Assembly (NCBI GenBank): GCA_039812545.1
Contig: JBDIAR010000025.1
Location: 1 to 23,820 of the forward strand
Source of the DNA: JBDIAR01 sp039812545
Lineage (GTDB): Bacteria > Actinomycetota > Actinomycetes > Actinomycetales > Dermatophilaceae
Direction of reading: 5' to 3'
Length of the DNA: 23,820 bases
The translations under genes and the position numbers were made by a program. Under the pieces are notes generated by a model, which searched no databases, had not been told where the DNA came from, and saw only the letters and a program-made list of their open reading frames with translations. Below are positions 8,194 to 16,381 of this stretch, one piece after another. Position 1 is the stretch's first letter. Each line of letters starts with the position of its first letter.

Positions 8194-9233
8194 GGTGCGA
8201 CTCCCGCGATCGGCAGGCCCGTCGCCTCGGGCAGGCCGAGGGCGAGGTTGGCGCACTGGATCGCCGCCCCGGCCGTCCCCTTCGTCAGGTTGTCGATGGC
8301 CGCCACCGCGATGACGCGCCCGGCCGCCCGATCATGAACCACCTGCAACTGAACGGTGTTGGCCCCGCAGACGTCAGCGGTGCGGGGCCACGACCCCTCG
8401 GGCAGGAGGTGGACGAAGGGCTCGTCGGCATACGCGTCCTGCCAGGCCTTACGCAGCTGGTCCTCGCGCACCCCGGGAAAGGCTTTGGCGGTGCAGGTGG
8501 CGAGGATCCCGCGCGACATGGGCGCGAGGGTCGGGGTGAAGGAGAGGGTGACGGGAGCACCCGCAGACCGAGAGAGGTTCTGGCTCATCTCCGGCGTATG
8601 CCGGTGCCCTCCCCCGACGCCGTACGGGGACATCGACCCCATCACCTCCGAGCCGAGCAGGTGCGGCTTGACCGACTTGCCGGCGCCCGAGGTGCCGCTG
8701 GCGGCGACGACGACGACGTCGTCGGGCTGGAGGATTCCCGCGGCGAATCCCGGTGCCAGTGCGAGGGATACGGCGGTCGGATAGCAGCCGGGAACGGCGA
8801 TCCGGCGCGCCCCGGCCAGCGCCGCACGTTGCTTGGTTCCATCGGCGAGGAGGAGTTCGGGCAGTCCGTAGGGCCAGGCACCGGCATACGGCGTGTCGTA
8901 GAACGTGGCCCAGGCCTGCGGATCGGTGAGCCGGAAGTCGGCGCCGCAGTCGATGACCGTCGTCTCGTCGGGAAGCTCGGCGACCAGCGCGGCCGAGGCG
9001 CCGTGCGGTAGGGCCAGGAAGACCACGTCGTGGCCCTGCAGGGAATGCGCGGTCGTGGCGCCGAGCGTGCGGTCGGCCAGCGGGACGAGATGGGGGTGGA
9101 CCTCGCCGAGCCGTTTGCCGGCCTGGGAATCGGCCGTGAGGGCGCCGATGTCGAGATCGGGATGAGCCAGCAGCAACCGGAGGATCTCCCCTCCGGCATA
9201 CCCGCTCGCACCGGCAACCGCCACAGTCGTCAT
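8190..9233 (-). CDS. argC: N-acetyl-gamma-glutamyl-phosphate reductase
   Basis: NADPH-dependent reduction of N-acetylglutamyl phosphate, and the first gene of the arginine operon. The N-terminal dinucleotide fold begins VAVAGASGYAGGE; the catalytic cysteine is in VPGCYPTAVSLAL (about residue 150) and GSEVMGSMSPYG follows. Two in-frame ATGs lie six bases apart (9239 and 9233). The second is preferred because a -10 hexamer (TATAGT) ends exactly seven bases before it, which fits a leaderless mRNA; the first would lie within the promoter. Length is 347 residues, normal for the family. Three of its seven tyrosines sit in GTATGCC words and all three use TAT. Confidence 0.95.
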   Translation of the reverse strand: MTTVAVAGASGYAGGEILRLLLAHPDLDIGALTADSQAGKRLGEVHPHLVPLADRTLGATTAHSLQGHDVVFLALPHGASAALVAELPDETTVIDCGADFRLTDPQAWATFYDTPYAGAWPYGLPELLLADGTKQRAALAGARRIAVPGCYPTAVSLALAPGFAAGILQPDDVVVVAASGTSGAGKSVKPHLLGSEVMGSMSPYGVGGGHRHTPEMSQNLSRSAGAPVTLSFTPTLAPMSRGILATCTAKAFPGVREDQLRKAWQDAYADEPFVHLLPEGSWPRTADVCGANTVQLQVVHDRAAGRVIAVAAIDNLTKGTAGAAIQCANLALGLPEATGLPIAGVAP

Positions 9234-9250
9234 GCGCATGACTATACATA
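9233..9250 (-). promoter_or_regulatory. argC promoter (-10 TATAGT) with candidate ARG box
   Basis: On the minus strand, TATGTATAGTCATGCGCA resembles the 18-bp ArgR operator: it keeps the key TG and AT positions of the left half and the AT and C of the right half. It overlaps the -10 hexamer (9241-9246) and the start codon, so bound ArgR would block initiation. No good -35 is seen. The match is imperfect; support comes from the location and from argR in the same operon. Confidence 0.45.
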
Positions 9251-9302
9251 ATCCCGCACGCCTATGCAGCCCGTCGGGGCGGCTTTGAAGCCTGGGCGCG
9301 GT

Positions 9303-10373
9303 TCAGCCGTCGTGGCGCGGGTAGACCTCGACCTCGGTGGCCTTGGCCGAGAGCCACACGCTCGCGCCGACGTCCACCCGCAGGTCCGCGACCGCCGCGG
9401 CCGTGACGTCGACCAGGGCGGCCGGTGCGCCGTCGACCTCCAATCGGATCCGGTCGCCGAGCGGCTGGATGCCGGTGACCCGCCCGGGCCACACATTGCG
9501 GGTGCTGGCCTGCTCGGGCCGCTGGGTGTGCAAGGTGAGCGCGGACGGCCGGATCCCCACGTGGACGAGCTCGACGCCCGGCAGCGCGGCGGCGACCAGG
9601 TTCCCGCCGCCGTCGAGGATCACCCGCCCATCCGCCACCCGCCCGGCATACAGGTTGAGTCCCATGAGACCCGCGAGGTATGCCGTGGCGGGGCGTCGGG
9701 CGATCTCCAGGGGGCTCCCCTGTTGGACGATCCGGCCCTCCTGCAGGACGACGACGCGGTGGGCGAGGACGAGAGCGTCGACCGGATCGTGGGTGACGAT
9801 CAGGACCGGACCGTGGAAGTCGGCGACATGGTCCTTCAGGGCGGCCCGCACATCGGCGCGGGTCGTGGCGTCCAGAGCCGCCAGGGGTTCGTCCAATAGG
9901 AGGACGTCCGGCCGGCTGGCCAGGGCTCGGGCCAGCGCCACCCGCTGCGCCTGGCCACCGGACAGCGCGTCCGGGCGACGGTCCGCGAACCCGGCGACGC
10001 CGAGCCGATCGAGCCAATCGCCGGCCGCCGACAGGGCCGCACGCCGACCCAGGCCGTTGCAGCGGGCACCGAAGGCGACGTTGTCCAGGACACTCAGGTG
10101 CGGGAACAGGCGATATTCCTGGAAGACGTACCCCACCCGTCGACGCTCCGGCTCGACCCACGTTCCCTGCGCGGGGGCGTCGAGCACGCGTCCGGACAGG
10201 TCGATCCGCCCGTGTTCGATCGGCACGAGGCCCGCGATGCCGCGCAGCAAGGTGGTCTTGCCCGACCCGTTGGGCCCGAGCACGACGACCAGCTCGCCCG
10301 CGGCGGCGGACATCTGCAGATCGAGGACGAAGTCCCCGTATGCGAATCGGCCACTGACCGCCAGGCCCGTCAC
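9303..10373 (-). CDS. modC: Molybdate ABC transporter, ATP-binding protein
   Basis: The ATPase that powers molybdate (possibly also tungstate) import through ModB. Walker A is GPNGSGKT (33-40), the signature LSGGQAQR begins at 137, Walker B is VLLLDEP (about 157-163), and the switch histidine lies in IVTHD. A C-terminal TOBE/Mop-like domain, with HVGIRPSALTL and a final DVGASVWLSAKATEVEVYPR stretch, is typical of ModC. The GTG start at 10373 overlaps the modB stop as GTGA and gives 356 residues; another GTG eight codons upstream is possible. It is the last gene of the operon, 63 bp before the argC promoter region, with no strong terminator between. Confidence 0.93.
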   Translation of the reverse strand: MTGLAVSGRFAYGDFVLDLQMSAAAGELVVVLGPNGSGKTTLLRGIAGLVPIEHGRIDLSGRVLDAPAQGTWVEPERRRVGYVFQEYRLFPHLSVLDNVAFGARCNGLGRRAALSAAGDWLDRLGVAGFADRRPDALSGGQAQRVALARALASRPDVLLLDEPLAALDATTRADVRAALKDHVADFHGPVLIVTHDPVDALVLAHRVVVLQEGRIVQQGSPLEIARRPATAYLAGLMGLNLYAGRVADGRVILDGGGNLVAAALPGVELVHVGIRPSALTLHTQRPEQASTRNVWPGRVTGIQPLGDRIRLEVDGAPAALVDVTAAAVADLRVDVGASVWLSAKATEVEVYPRHDG

Positions 10374-11209
10374 GACGACCCCGAGGTCAGCCACCGGCCG
10401 CGCAGTCCGACGAGAACCACCACGCATACCCCCACCAGCAGAAGGGCCATCGCGGTCGCGGCCTGAGGGTCGCTTTCCATCGCCAGATAGACGGCAAGCG
10501 GCATCGTCTGGGTGTTCCCGGGGGAATTCCCGGCGAACGTGATGGTCGCGCCGAATTCGCCGAGAGCCCGAGCCCACGCCAGGACCCCACCGGCGGCGAG
10601 GGATGGCAGCACGAGCGGAAGGGTGACCTTGCGAAAGACGGTCAGTCGATCGGCGCCAAGGGTCGCCGCCGCCTCCTCCAGGCCCTGATCGGCGGCGCGG
10701 AAGGACCCCTCCATCGTGATGACGAGGAAGGGCATCGCCACGAAGGTCTCGGCGACCACCACCCCGGCGGTGGTGAAGGGCAGCGTGACGTGGAAGACAT
10801 CGTCCAACCAGCGTCCGACGATCCCGTTGCGCCCCGCGACCAGCAGCAGGGCGACGCCGCCCACGACGGGGGGCAGCACGAGGGGCAGGGTCACCAACGC
10901 GCGGGCCAGCCGGACGCCTCGGGCGCGCGAGCGGGCCAGGACCCAGGCGAGCGGTACGCCCACGGCATACGAGATGGCCGTCGCCGCGGTGGCACAGACC
11001 AGGGACAGCCGCAGGGCGGCGGAGACGTCCGGATGGGCGAGGATGGCACCGAGGCGGCCCCACGGGGCGCGCCAGACGATCGCCGCCAGCGGGGCGACGA
11101 GGAAGACGAGCCCGACGGCGGCCGGGACCTTCAAGGGCCACGGCACGGCCGATGCGCGACCTCGCCGCCCGAGCGCGCGGCGGCGGAGTTGCTGCTCGCC
11201 ACTCCTCAC
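10370..11209 (-). CDS. modB: Molybdate ABC transporter, permease
   Basis: Integral membrane subunit of the molybdate importer. The 279 residues hold several hydrophobic segments, the first at about residues 26-46. The cytoplasmic EAA loop that docks the ATPase is clear: EEAAATLGADRLTVFRKVTL. GEFGATITFAGN, typical of ModB permeases, follows near the end. The start is GTG, overlapping the modA stop as GTGA; the downstream modC start also overlaps. The N-terminus (first 25 residues) is Arg-rich and probably cytoplasmic. Confidence 0.93.
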   Translation of the reverse strand: MRSGEQQLRRRALGRRGRASAVPWPLKVPAAVGLVFLVAPLAAIVWRAPWGRLGAILAHPDVSAALRLSLVCATAATAISYAVGVPLAWVLARSRARGVRLARALVTLPLVLPPVVGGVALLLVAGRNGIVGRWLDDVFHVTLPFTTAGVVVAETFVAMPFLVITMEGSFRAADQGLEEAAATLGADRLTVFRKVTLPLVLPSLAAGGVLAWARALGEFGATITFAGNSPGNTQTMPLAVYLAMESDPQAATAMALLLVGVCVVVLVGLRGRWLTSGSS

Positions 11210-12012
11210 GAGGAGCTGAACCCGGCCGCCTCCAAGACCTGCCGCCCGGAGGCGGAGGTCACCGCATCGACGAACTCCTTGGCCAGCGACGGGTTGGCCG
11301 CCTTGGTCAGGGTCGCGATCGGGTAGGCCGTCGAGTAGTTCACGTCCTTGGCGATCTCCAGGCCCTTCACCTTGTCACCGGCGGCCCGGACGTCGGTGAC
11401 GTAGACGATGCCGGCATCCACCTCGCCCAGCTGCACCTTGGTGAGGACCGCCTTGACGTCGGCCTCCTGAGTGACCGGGGTGACGTGGATCGCCGCCTTG
11501 TCGAAGACCTGGACGGCGCCCACGCCACAGGGCACGGCCGGCTGGCATACGGCGACTTTGACATTGGGGCGGGCCAGGTCGGCGAGAGTGGCGATCTTGC
11601 CGGGGTTGTCGGGCGGCAGCGCGACGGCCATGACATTGGTCGCGAAGACGACCGGAGCCGTGGCCGCACCGCCGGAAGTCACCTGGTCCATGTTCTTCTG
11701 GCTGGCCGAGGCGAAGACATCCGCCGGAGCGCCGGCCAGGATTTGCGTCGCCAACCCAGAGCTCGCGCCGAAGTTCAGGGTGACCTTGACCCCGGGGTGG
11801 GCCGTCTCGAAGTCCTTGGCGATGGTGGTGAAGGACTCCTTGAGGGATGCGGCCGCCAGGACCGTGATCGTGCCGCCGGAGGCGCCGGTCCCCTCGGTCC
11901 CGCTGCTCGTCTGGGGCGTGGTCTGCGTCGAGCAGGCTGCGGTGAGGGCCGCACCGACGGCGAGGGCAACGGCAAGGCCAGCGGTATGCCGCAGCTTCGG
12001 GGAGAAAGTCAT
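11206..12012 (-). CDS. modA: Molybdate-binding lipoprotein ModA
   Basis: Extracellular substrate-binding protein of the molybdate transporter, anchored as a lipoprotein. The signal peptide has a basic start, a hydrophobic core and a lipobox LTAAC with the modified cysteine at residue 27. The mature part begins with a Ser/Thr/Gly-rich linker, then TITVLAAASLKESFTTIAKD, the classic ModA start that includes the oxyanion-binding serine. FGASSGLATQI and QVTSGGAATAPVVFATN follow. Length (268) is normal. The ATG has GAGG about six bases upstream and lies 17 bp after the regulator gene. Confidence 0.95.
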   Translation of the reverse strand: MTFSPKLRHTAGLAVALAVGAALTAACSTQTTPQTSSGTEGTGASGGTITVLAAASLKESFTTIAKDFETAHPGVKVTLNFGASSGLATQILAGAPADVFASASQKNMDQVTSGGAATAPVVFATNVMAVALPPDNPGKIATLADLARPNVKVAVCQPAVPCGVGAVQVFDKAAIHVTPVTQEADVKAVLTKVQLGEVDAGIVYVTDVRAAGDKVKGLEIAKDVNYSTAYPIATLTKAANPSLAKEFVDAVTSASGRQVLEAAGFSSS

Positions 12013-12028
12013 GTGGGCCTCGATTCAG

Positions 12029-12430
12029 TCACGTTTCGGGGAGTTCTACGACGACGTTGGTCGCTTTGACGACGGCGGACGCCAGGACGCCGGGTTCGAG
12101 TTCGAGGTCGTCGGCGGCCTCGCGGCTCATCAGCGACACGATTCGGTACGGCCCGGCTTGGATGTCCACCTGCGCCATCACCGTGTCTTTGGTGACCCGG
12201 GTGACCAGTCCGGTGAAGCGATTGCGGGCCGACTCCCGTCGCCGGGCGCCGTCGTCCTCGATGCTCGCCGACAGTTCTTGGGCCAGGGCGGCCAGGGCGG
12301 GGCCGTCGACGACCATCCGGCCGGAAGCGTCGGTGTTCGCGGCGATGCGACCCCCGTCGATCCACCGACGCAGCGTGTCGTCGCTCACCCCGAGCAGGGC
12401 CGCAGCCTCGCGAATCCGGAAGGTCATCAC
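12029..12430 (-). CDS. HTH regulator with Mop (molybdate-binding) domain
   Basis: A 134-residue protein with two visible parts. Residues 3-60 form a MerR/excisionase-like helix-turn-helix (FRIREAAALLGVSDDTLRRW, then IDGGRI). Residues 70-133 form a single Mop/TOBE domain (RNRFTGLVTRVTKDTVMAQV, then SREAADDLELEPG and KATNVVVELPE). Such proteins are ModE-like molybdate sensors, here fused to a different DNA-binding head. As first gene of the mod operon it probably controls the operon in response to molybdate; this is inferred. GTG at 12430 is chosen because the -10 TATGAT ends six bases before it, fitting a leaderless transcript; an ATG directly follows as the second codon. Confidence 0.88.
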   Translation of the reverse strand: MMTFRIREAAALLGVSDDTLRRWIDGGRIAANTDASGRMVVDGPALAALAQELSASIEDDGARRRESARNRFTGLVTRVTKDTVMAQVDIQAGPYRIVSLMSREAADDLELEPGVLASAVVKATNVVVELPET

Positions 12431-12436
12431 CCCGGG

Positions 12437-12455
12437 ATCATACCCGCAACTGCGG
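12437..12455 (-). promoter_or_regulatory. mod operon promoter with 12-bp inverted repeat
   Basis: On the minus strand, TATGAT (12437-12442) lies six bases before the GTG start. Just upstream of it is CCGCAGTTGCGG (12444-12455), with arms CCGCA and TGCGG, in the spacer where an operator would block RNA polymerase. It is a plausible site for the adjacent regulator. No canonical -35 is seen at 17 bp. Confidence 0.5.
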
Positions 12456-12510
12456 TCTCAAGATCCCTACAGCGCCGCAATCGCGGTTATATCAGACCGC
12501 CGTTGCCGGA

Positions 12511-15060
12511 TCAGCGCTGCGTGGCGCCGACCGCTCCGGCTGCGGCGGCGACCGCCGCGTCTCGGGCGGCGTTGACCTCCGCCGTGGTGAGCGTGCGATC
12601 CATCGCCCGGAAGGACAGCCGGTAGGCGAGCGACTTCTCGTCGTCGGCCAGCTGCTCGCCCTCGTAGACGTCGAACAGGGTGACCGACTCCAGGTGCTCC
12701 CCGGCGCCGGATCGCAGCGCCCGCTCGACCTCGGCAGCCGTGACGGACCGGTTGACGACCAACGCGATGTCGGAGGCGGCGTGCGGATAGGTGGAGAAGG
12801 CGGTCATCTTGGTCGGTGCCTCGCTGGCCGCCACGAGCGTCTGGACGTCGAGCTCCGCGGCGCACGTCCGGGCGGGCAGTTCGAGCATGCCGATGACCTT
12901 GGGGTGGAGTTCACCGGCGTGGCCGAGGAGCCTGCCGTCGGGCAACTCGATGCGGGCGCAGCGACCCGGATGCCAGGGCGCATGGTCGGCGTCCGCCACG
13001 ACCCTGACCGCCACACCGAGGGCCGCCGGCACCGCGAGGGCGGCGTCGAGGATGTCGGACCAGTCCGCGGCACGGCCCGGACCCCACCAGCCCGCGCGTT
13101 CGGCCTGCCCCGCCATGATCATCGCCAGGCGCCGGGGCTGCTCGGGGACGGCGGCATACAGGTCGCTCAGTTCGGATTCGCTCGGGCGACCCGCAACCGA
13201 CGGGACCGGGGCCGAGGCGACCGGACCGTGCGGGCGGGCGACCAGCCCGAGTTCGAAGAGCCCGAGATCGCGTTGGCCGCGAGAGACGTTGCGACGCAAG
13301 GCGTCCACCAGCGTGGACAGGACGCTGGTGCGAAAGAGCGGTCGCTCCTCCGAGAGCGGGTTCGCGATCCGCACGGCGTGGCGCCGGTCGTCGTCCGGCG
13401 GCAGACCGAGGTCGTCGCTCGACGACTCGGCGACGAAGGGATAGGTGAGTACCTCCGAAAGCCCTCGCGCGGCAAGGGTATTGGCGATCACGCGGCGCAC
13501 TTTCTGGCCGTGGGTCAGGCCCTGGCCACCGACGGGGGTCGGCAGGATCGACGGGATCTTGTCGTAACCGTCGATCCGGGCGATCTCCTCCGCATAGTCC
13601 GGCGCGTCCACGAGGTCTGGTCGCCACGACGGGGGCGTCACGTCGAGCTGCCCGTCCCCGCAGGCCTCGACCGAGCAGCCCAGCGCGGTCAGGATCTGCG
13701 CGATGCGGTCCGGCGAATACTCCACTCCCACAATGGCGCTGGGCTCGTCGACGTCCAGTCGGTATGCCGTGCGAGGGGCGAGACCGGGACCGGCGTCGGT
13801 CACGCCGTCGTCGATCGTCCCGCCGCCGAACTCGACGAGCAGGTCGACGGCGAGTTGCGCGGCGCGGTCCGTGACCTCCGGATCGACGAAGCGCTCGAAG
13901 CGCTTGGAGGCTTCGGTCACCAGGCGGTGCCGGCGCGCGGACCTGGCCACGGTCGTCGGATCGAAGTGTGCCGACTCCAGAAGGACATTGGTCGTGCCGG
14001 CGTCGATCTCGCTGGACGCCCCGCCCATCACCCCGGCGATGGCGAGCAGGTCCTCCCCGCCGTCGGTGATCATCAGGTCGCTCGGGTCGAGGACCCGCTC
14101 GACGTCGTCCAGCGTGGTCAGTCGCTCGCCGGCCCGGGCCCGGCGCACCACGATCGACCCGGACAGCTTGTCCAGGTCGAAGGCGTGCAGCGGTTGGCCG
14201 ACCGCGAGCATGACGTAGTTCGTCACGTCGACGGCGAGCGAGATCGGCCGCATACCGGCCTGGGTCAGCCGGGACTGCAGCCAGCCCGGCGAGGGCCGGT
14301 TCGGGTCGATCCCGCGGACCACCCGAGCGACATAGCGGTCACAGCCGAGAACTCCGTCCAACGGCGCCTCGTCCTGCAGGCGCACGGCATACCCACCGTC
14401 GTTGGGTCGCGGCACCGGCACGTCCGCCGGGTCGCGGAAGCCACCGGCCGGCGAACCCTGCGAGTGCCAGTACTCCCGCGCCAGCCCGCGCATCGAGAAG
14501 CAGTACCCGCGATCCGGGGTGACGTTGACCTCGACCGTCTCATCGGCGAGGCCGAGCAACGCGATCGCGTCGTCGCCGGGCCGGATTGTCGCGCAGGCCT
14601 GTTCGCCGAGGAGCTCGGTCAGGACGATGATGCCGTCGTGGTCCTCGCCGAGGCCGAGTTCGGCGGCCGAACAGATCATCCCGTTGGAGATGTGGCCGTA
14701 CGTCTTGCGCGCTGAGATGGCGAAGCCCCCGGGCAGGACAGCCCCGGGCAGCACGACCACGACGAGATCCCCGGCGGCGAAATTGTGTGCCCCGCAGACG
14801 ATCTCCTGCGCCTTGTCGTCGGTGACCCGCTGGCCGTGCTCCCCCACGTCCACGTGGCACCAGCGGATCGTCTTGCCGTTCTTCTGCGGTTCGTCGACGA
14901 AGTCGAGCACGCGCCCCACCACGAGCGGACCGGTGAGGTCGGCGCCGTGGACGGCCTCCTCCTCGATGCCGACCGACACGAATGCCGCGGCCACGTCGCG
15001 GCCGGTCGCGCCCGCCGGCACGTCGACGTACTCCCGAAGCCAGGTCAATGGGACCCGCAT
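12511..15060 (-). CDS. pheT: Phenylalanyl-tRNA synthetase beta subunit
   Basis: Large subunit of the (alpha-beta)2 PheRS that charges tRNA-Phe. Its 849 residues start MRVPLTWLREYVDVP and show the expected order: an EMAP/OB-type tRNA-binding domain (about 40-155), the B3/B4 editing domain, the B5 domain, a catalytic-like domain, and the C-terminal ferredoxin-fold anticodon-binding domain (FSTYPHAASDIALVVN near the end). The ATG begins one base after the pheS stop region, so the two subunits are translated in tandem. An upstream extension of the frame overlaps pheS and is not used. Confidence 0.97.
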   Translation of the reverse strand: MRVPLTWLREYVDVPAGATGRDVAAAFVSVGIEEEAVHGADLTGPLVVGRVLDFVDEPQKNGKTIRWCHVDVGEHGQRVTDDKAQEIVCGAHNFAAGDLVVVVLPGAVLPGGFAISARKTYGHISNGMICSAAELGLGEDHDGIIVLTELLGEQACATIRPGDDAIALLGLADETVEVNVTPDRGYCFSMRGLAREYWHSQGSPAGGFRDPADVPVPRPNDGGYAVRLQDEAPLDGVLGCDRYVARVVRGIDPNRPSPGWLQSRLTQAGMRPISLAVDVTNYVMLAVGQPLHAFDLDKLSGSIVVRRARAGERLTTLDDVERVLDPSDLMITDGGEDLLAIAGVMGGASSEIDAGTTNVLLESAHFDPTTVARSARRHRLVTEASKRFERFVDPEVTDRAAQLAVDLLVEFGGGTIDDGVTDAGPGLAPRTAYRLDVDEPSAIVGVEYSPDRIAQILTALGCSVEACGDGQLDVTPPSWRPDLVDAPDYAEEIARIDGYDKIPSILPTPVGGQGLTHGQKVRRVIANTLAARGLSEVLTYPFVAESSSDDLGLPPDDDRRHAVRIANPLSEERPLFRTSVLSTLVDALRRNVSRGQRDLGLFELGLVARPHGPVASAPVPSVAGRPSESELSDLYAAVPEQPRRLAMIMAGQAERAGWWGPGRAADWSDILDAALAVPAALGVAVRVVADADHAPWHPGRCARIELPDGRLLGHAGELHPKVIGMLELPARTCAAELDVQTLVAASEAPTKMTAFSTYPHAASDIALVVNRSVTAAEVERALRSGAGEHLESVTLFDVYEGEQLADDEKSLAYRLSFRAMDRTLTTAEVNAARDAAVAAAAGAVGATQR

Positions 15061-15061
15061 G

Positions 15062-16156
15062 TCACATCTCCATCCCGAACTGCGCTCCGAAGCGCACGTC
15101 GCCCTCGACCATCTCGAACATGCTCGGCACGTGGTTGCGCAGCTGCAAGGACCGCTCGATCCCGAGCCCGAAGGCGAACCCGGAGTACACCTCCGGGTCG
15201 ATCCCGCAGGCCCTGAGCACCTTGCGATTGACCATGCCGGAGCCGCCGAGCTCGATCCACCCCGAGCCGCCGCACACCCGGCAGGACGGGTCCTGCCCAT
15301 GGCATACGAAGCACTGGAAGTCCATCTCCATGGACGGTTCGGTGAACGGGAAGTACGACGCCCGCACCCGCGTGCGCAGCTCGGGGCCGAACATGATCCG
15401 CACGAAGGCGTCCAGGGTGCCCCGCAGATGCGCCATCGTCAGACCCTTGTCGATCGCCAGGCACTCCACCTGGTGGAAGACGGGGGTATGCGTGGCGTCC
15501 AGGTCGTCGGTGCGCATCACCTTGCCGGGACAGACGATGTAGATCGGCGGGGTCCGGGTGAGCATGGTGCGGGCCTGGACCGGGGAGGTATGCGTGCGCA
15601 GGACCAGATGCGAACGCGGCGGGTCCACGAAGAAGGTGTCCATCATCTGGCGCGCCGGGTGGTCCGGGCCGAGGTTGAGGGCGTCGAAGTTGAACCACTC
15701 GGCCTCGACCTCGGGACCCTCGGCGACCTCCCAGCCCATCCCGACGAAGGCGTCGGCGACCCGTTGCATGGTCAGCTCGATGGGATGGCGAGCACCGAGC
15801 GGATGCCGGCCCACCGGCATACTCACATCGACCGCTTCGTCGATCAGGATCCGGGCGTCGCGTTCGGCTTCGAGTTCGCCCTGCCGGGCCATAAGGGCGG
15901 CGGCGACCCGACCGCGCGCCTGGCCCACGGCCTTGCCCGCGGCGGCCTTCGCGGACGGCGGCAGGGCGCCGATTTCGCGGTTCGCCAACGCCAGCGGGCT
16001 CTTGTCCCCCTGGTGCGCGACCCGAACGGCCTTCAGCTCCGCCAGCGAGGTGGCGGCGGCCAGGGCGGCCAGGGCGGCGCAGACGGCCCCGTCCAAGGCC
16101 TCCGGCGTCAACGCCGCGGGCAGTTTGGGATCGTAGGGATCGTTGGGTCCGGACAT
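15062..16156 (-). CDS. pheS: Phenylalanyl-tRNA synthetase alpha subunit
   Basis: Catalytic subunit of PheRS, a class II synthetase. The N-terminal coiled-coil region (about 20-110) is followed by class II motifs: FNFDALNLGPDHPARQMMDT, HTSPVQARTM, SYFPFTEPSMEMDFQC, and motif 3 GFAFGLGIERSLQLRN. Two CxxC pairs in CFVCHGQDPSCRVCGGSG may bind zinc, a feature also found in some Bacillus-type PheS proteins. The 364-residue length is normal. The ATG has only a weak purine-rich stretch (GAGATGAG) in place of a Shine-Dalgarno sequence, and a tandem decamer repeat lies directly upstream. Confidence 0.97.
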   Translation of the reverse strand: MSGPNDPYDPKLPAALTPEALDGAVCAALAALAAATSLAELKAVRVAHQGDKSPLALANREIGALPPSAKAAAGKAVGQARGRVAAALMARQGELEAERDARILIDEAVDVSMPVGRHPLGARHPIELTMQRVADAFVGMGWEVAEGPEVEAEWFNFDALNLGPDHPARQMMDTFFVDPPRSHLVLRTHTSPVQARTMLTRTPPIYIVCPGKVMRTDDLDATHTPVFHQVECLAIDKGLTMAHLRGTLDAFVRIMFGPELRTRVRASYFPFTEPSMEMDFQCFVCHGQDPSCRVCGGSGWIELGGSGMVNRKVLRACGIDPEVYSGFAFGLGIERSLQLRNHVPSMFEMVEGDVRFGAQFGMEM

Positions 16157-16160
16157 CTCA

Positions 16161-16210
16161 TCTCGTTCGTCGTGGTTCGTCGTCGTTCGTCGTCGTTCGT
16201 CGTCGTTCGT
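16161..16210 (-). repeat. Five tandem decamers directly upstream of pheS
   Basis: On the plus strand, three exact copies of CGTCGTTCGT (16181-16210) follow two diverged copies (TCTCGTTCGT, CGTGGTTCGT). In the mRNA this reads as a C/G/A-rich ACGAACGACG repeat that starts about five bases before the pheS ATG. Looser copies (CACGAAAGC, CACGGAAAG, CACGAGAAG) continue further upstream to about 16245. It could be an unstructured leader that helps translation, or slippage-prone DNA. Confidence 0.85.
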
Positions 16211-16381
16211 GGCTTCTCGTGCTTTCCGTGGCTTTCGTGCTCTTCGAGCTTCGGTCGCCGAGGGGGAAGTCTATTGCCGAGCGGTATGCCGGTCGCGCGC
16301 GTTTCGTGGTGCGGGAGGTCGCGCGCGGTGTGGCCCGCGGCTGAGCCGGTGGCTGGGCCGGCGGCCGCACCCGGCTCGGCG
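16211..16381 (-). other. pheS upstream region with weak promoter and 11-bp repeats
   Basis: This gap between the kinase stop and the pheS leader repeat holds GGTCGCGCGCG twice (16291-16301 and 16317-16327), one GTATGCC word (16284-16290) and a possible -10 TAGACT (minus strand, 16268-16273) with no good -35. A promoter for pheST is likely somewhere here, but I cannot place it firmly. No leader peptide rich in Phe codons was recognised. Confidence 0.35.

Noticed and set aside
8194..8256. Longer argJ starting at an upstream ATG
   Set aside because: The extra residues are Arg/Pro-rich and overlap argC; the GTG with the 4-base overlap fits the family start and the operon pattern.
9281..9292. GGCTTTGAAGCC as a modC terminator
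   Set aside because: The stem is only four pairs around a 4-base loop and no T-run follows, too weak to call.
16161..16210. CRISPR-like array
   Set aside because: Units are only ten bases with no spacers, and no cas genes are present.
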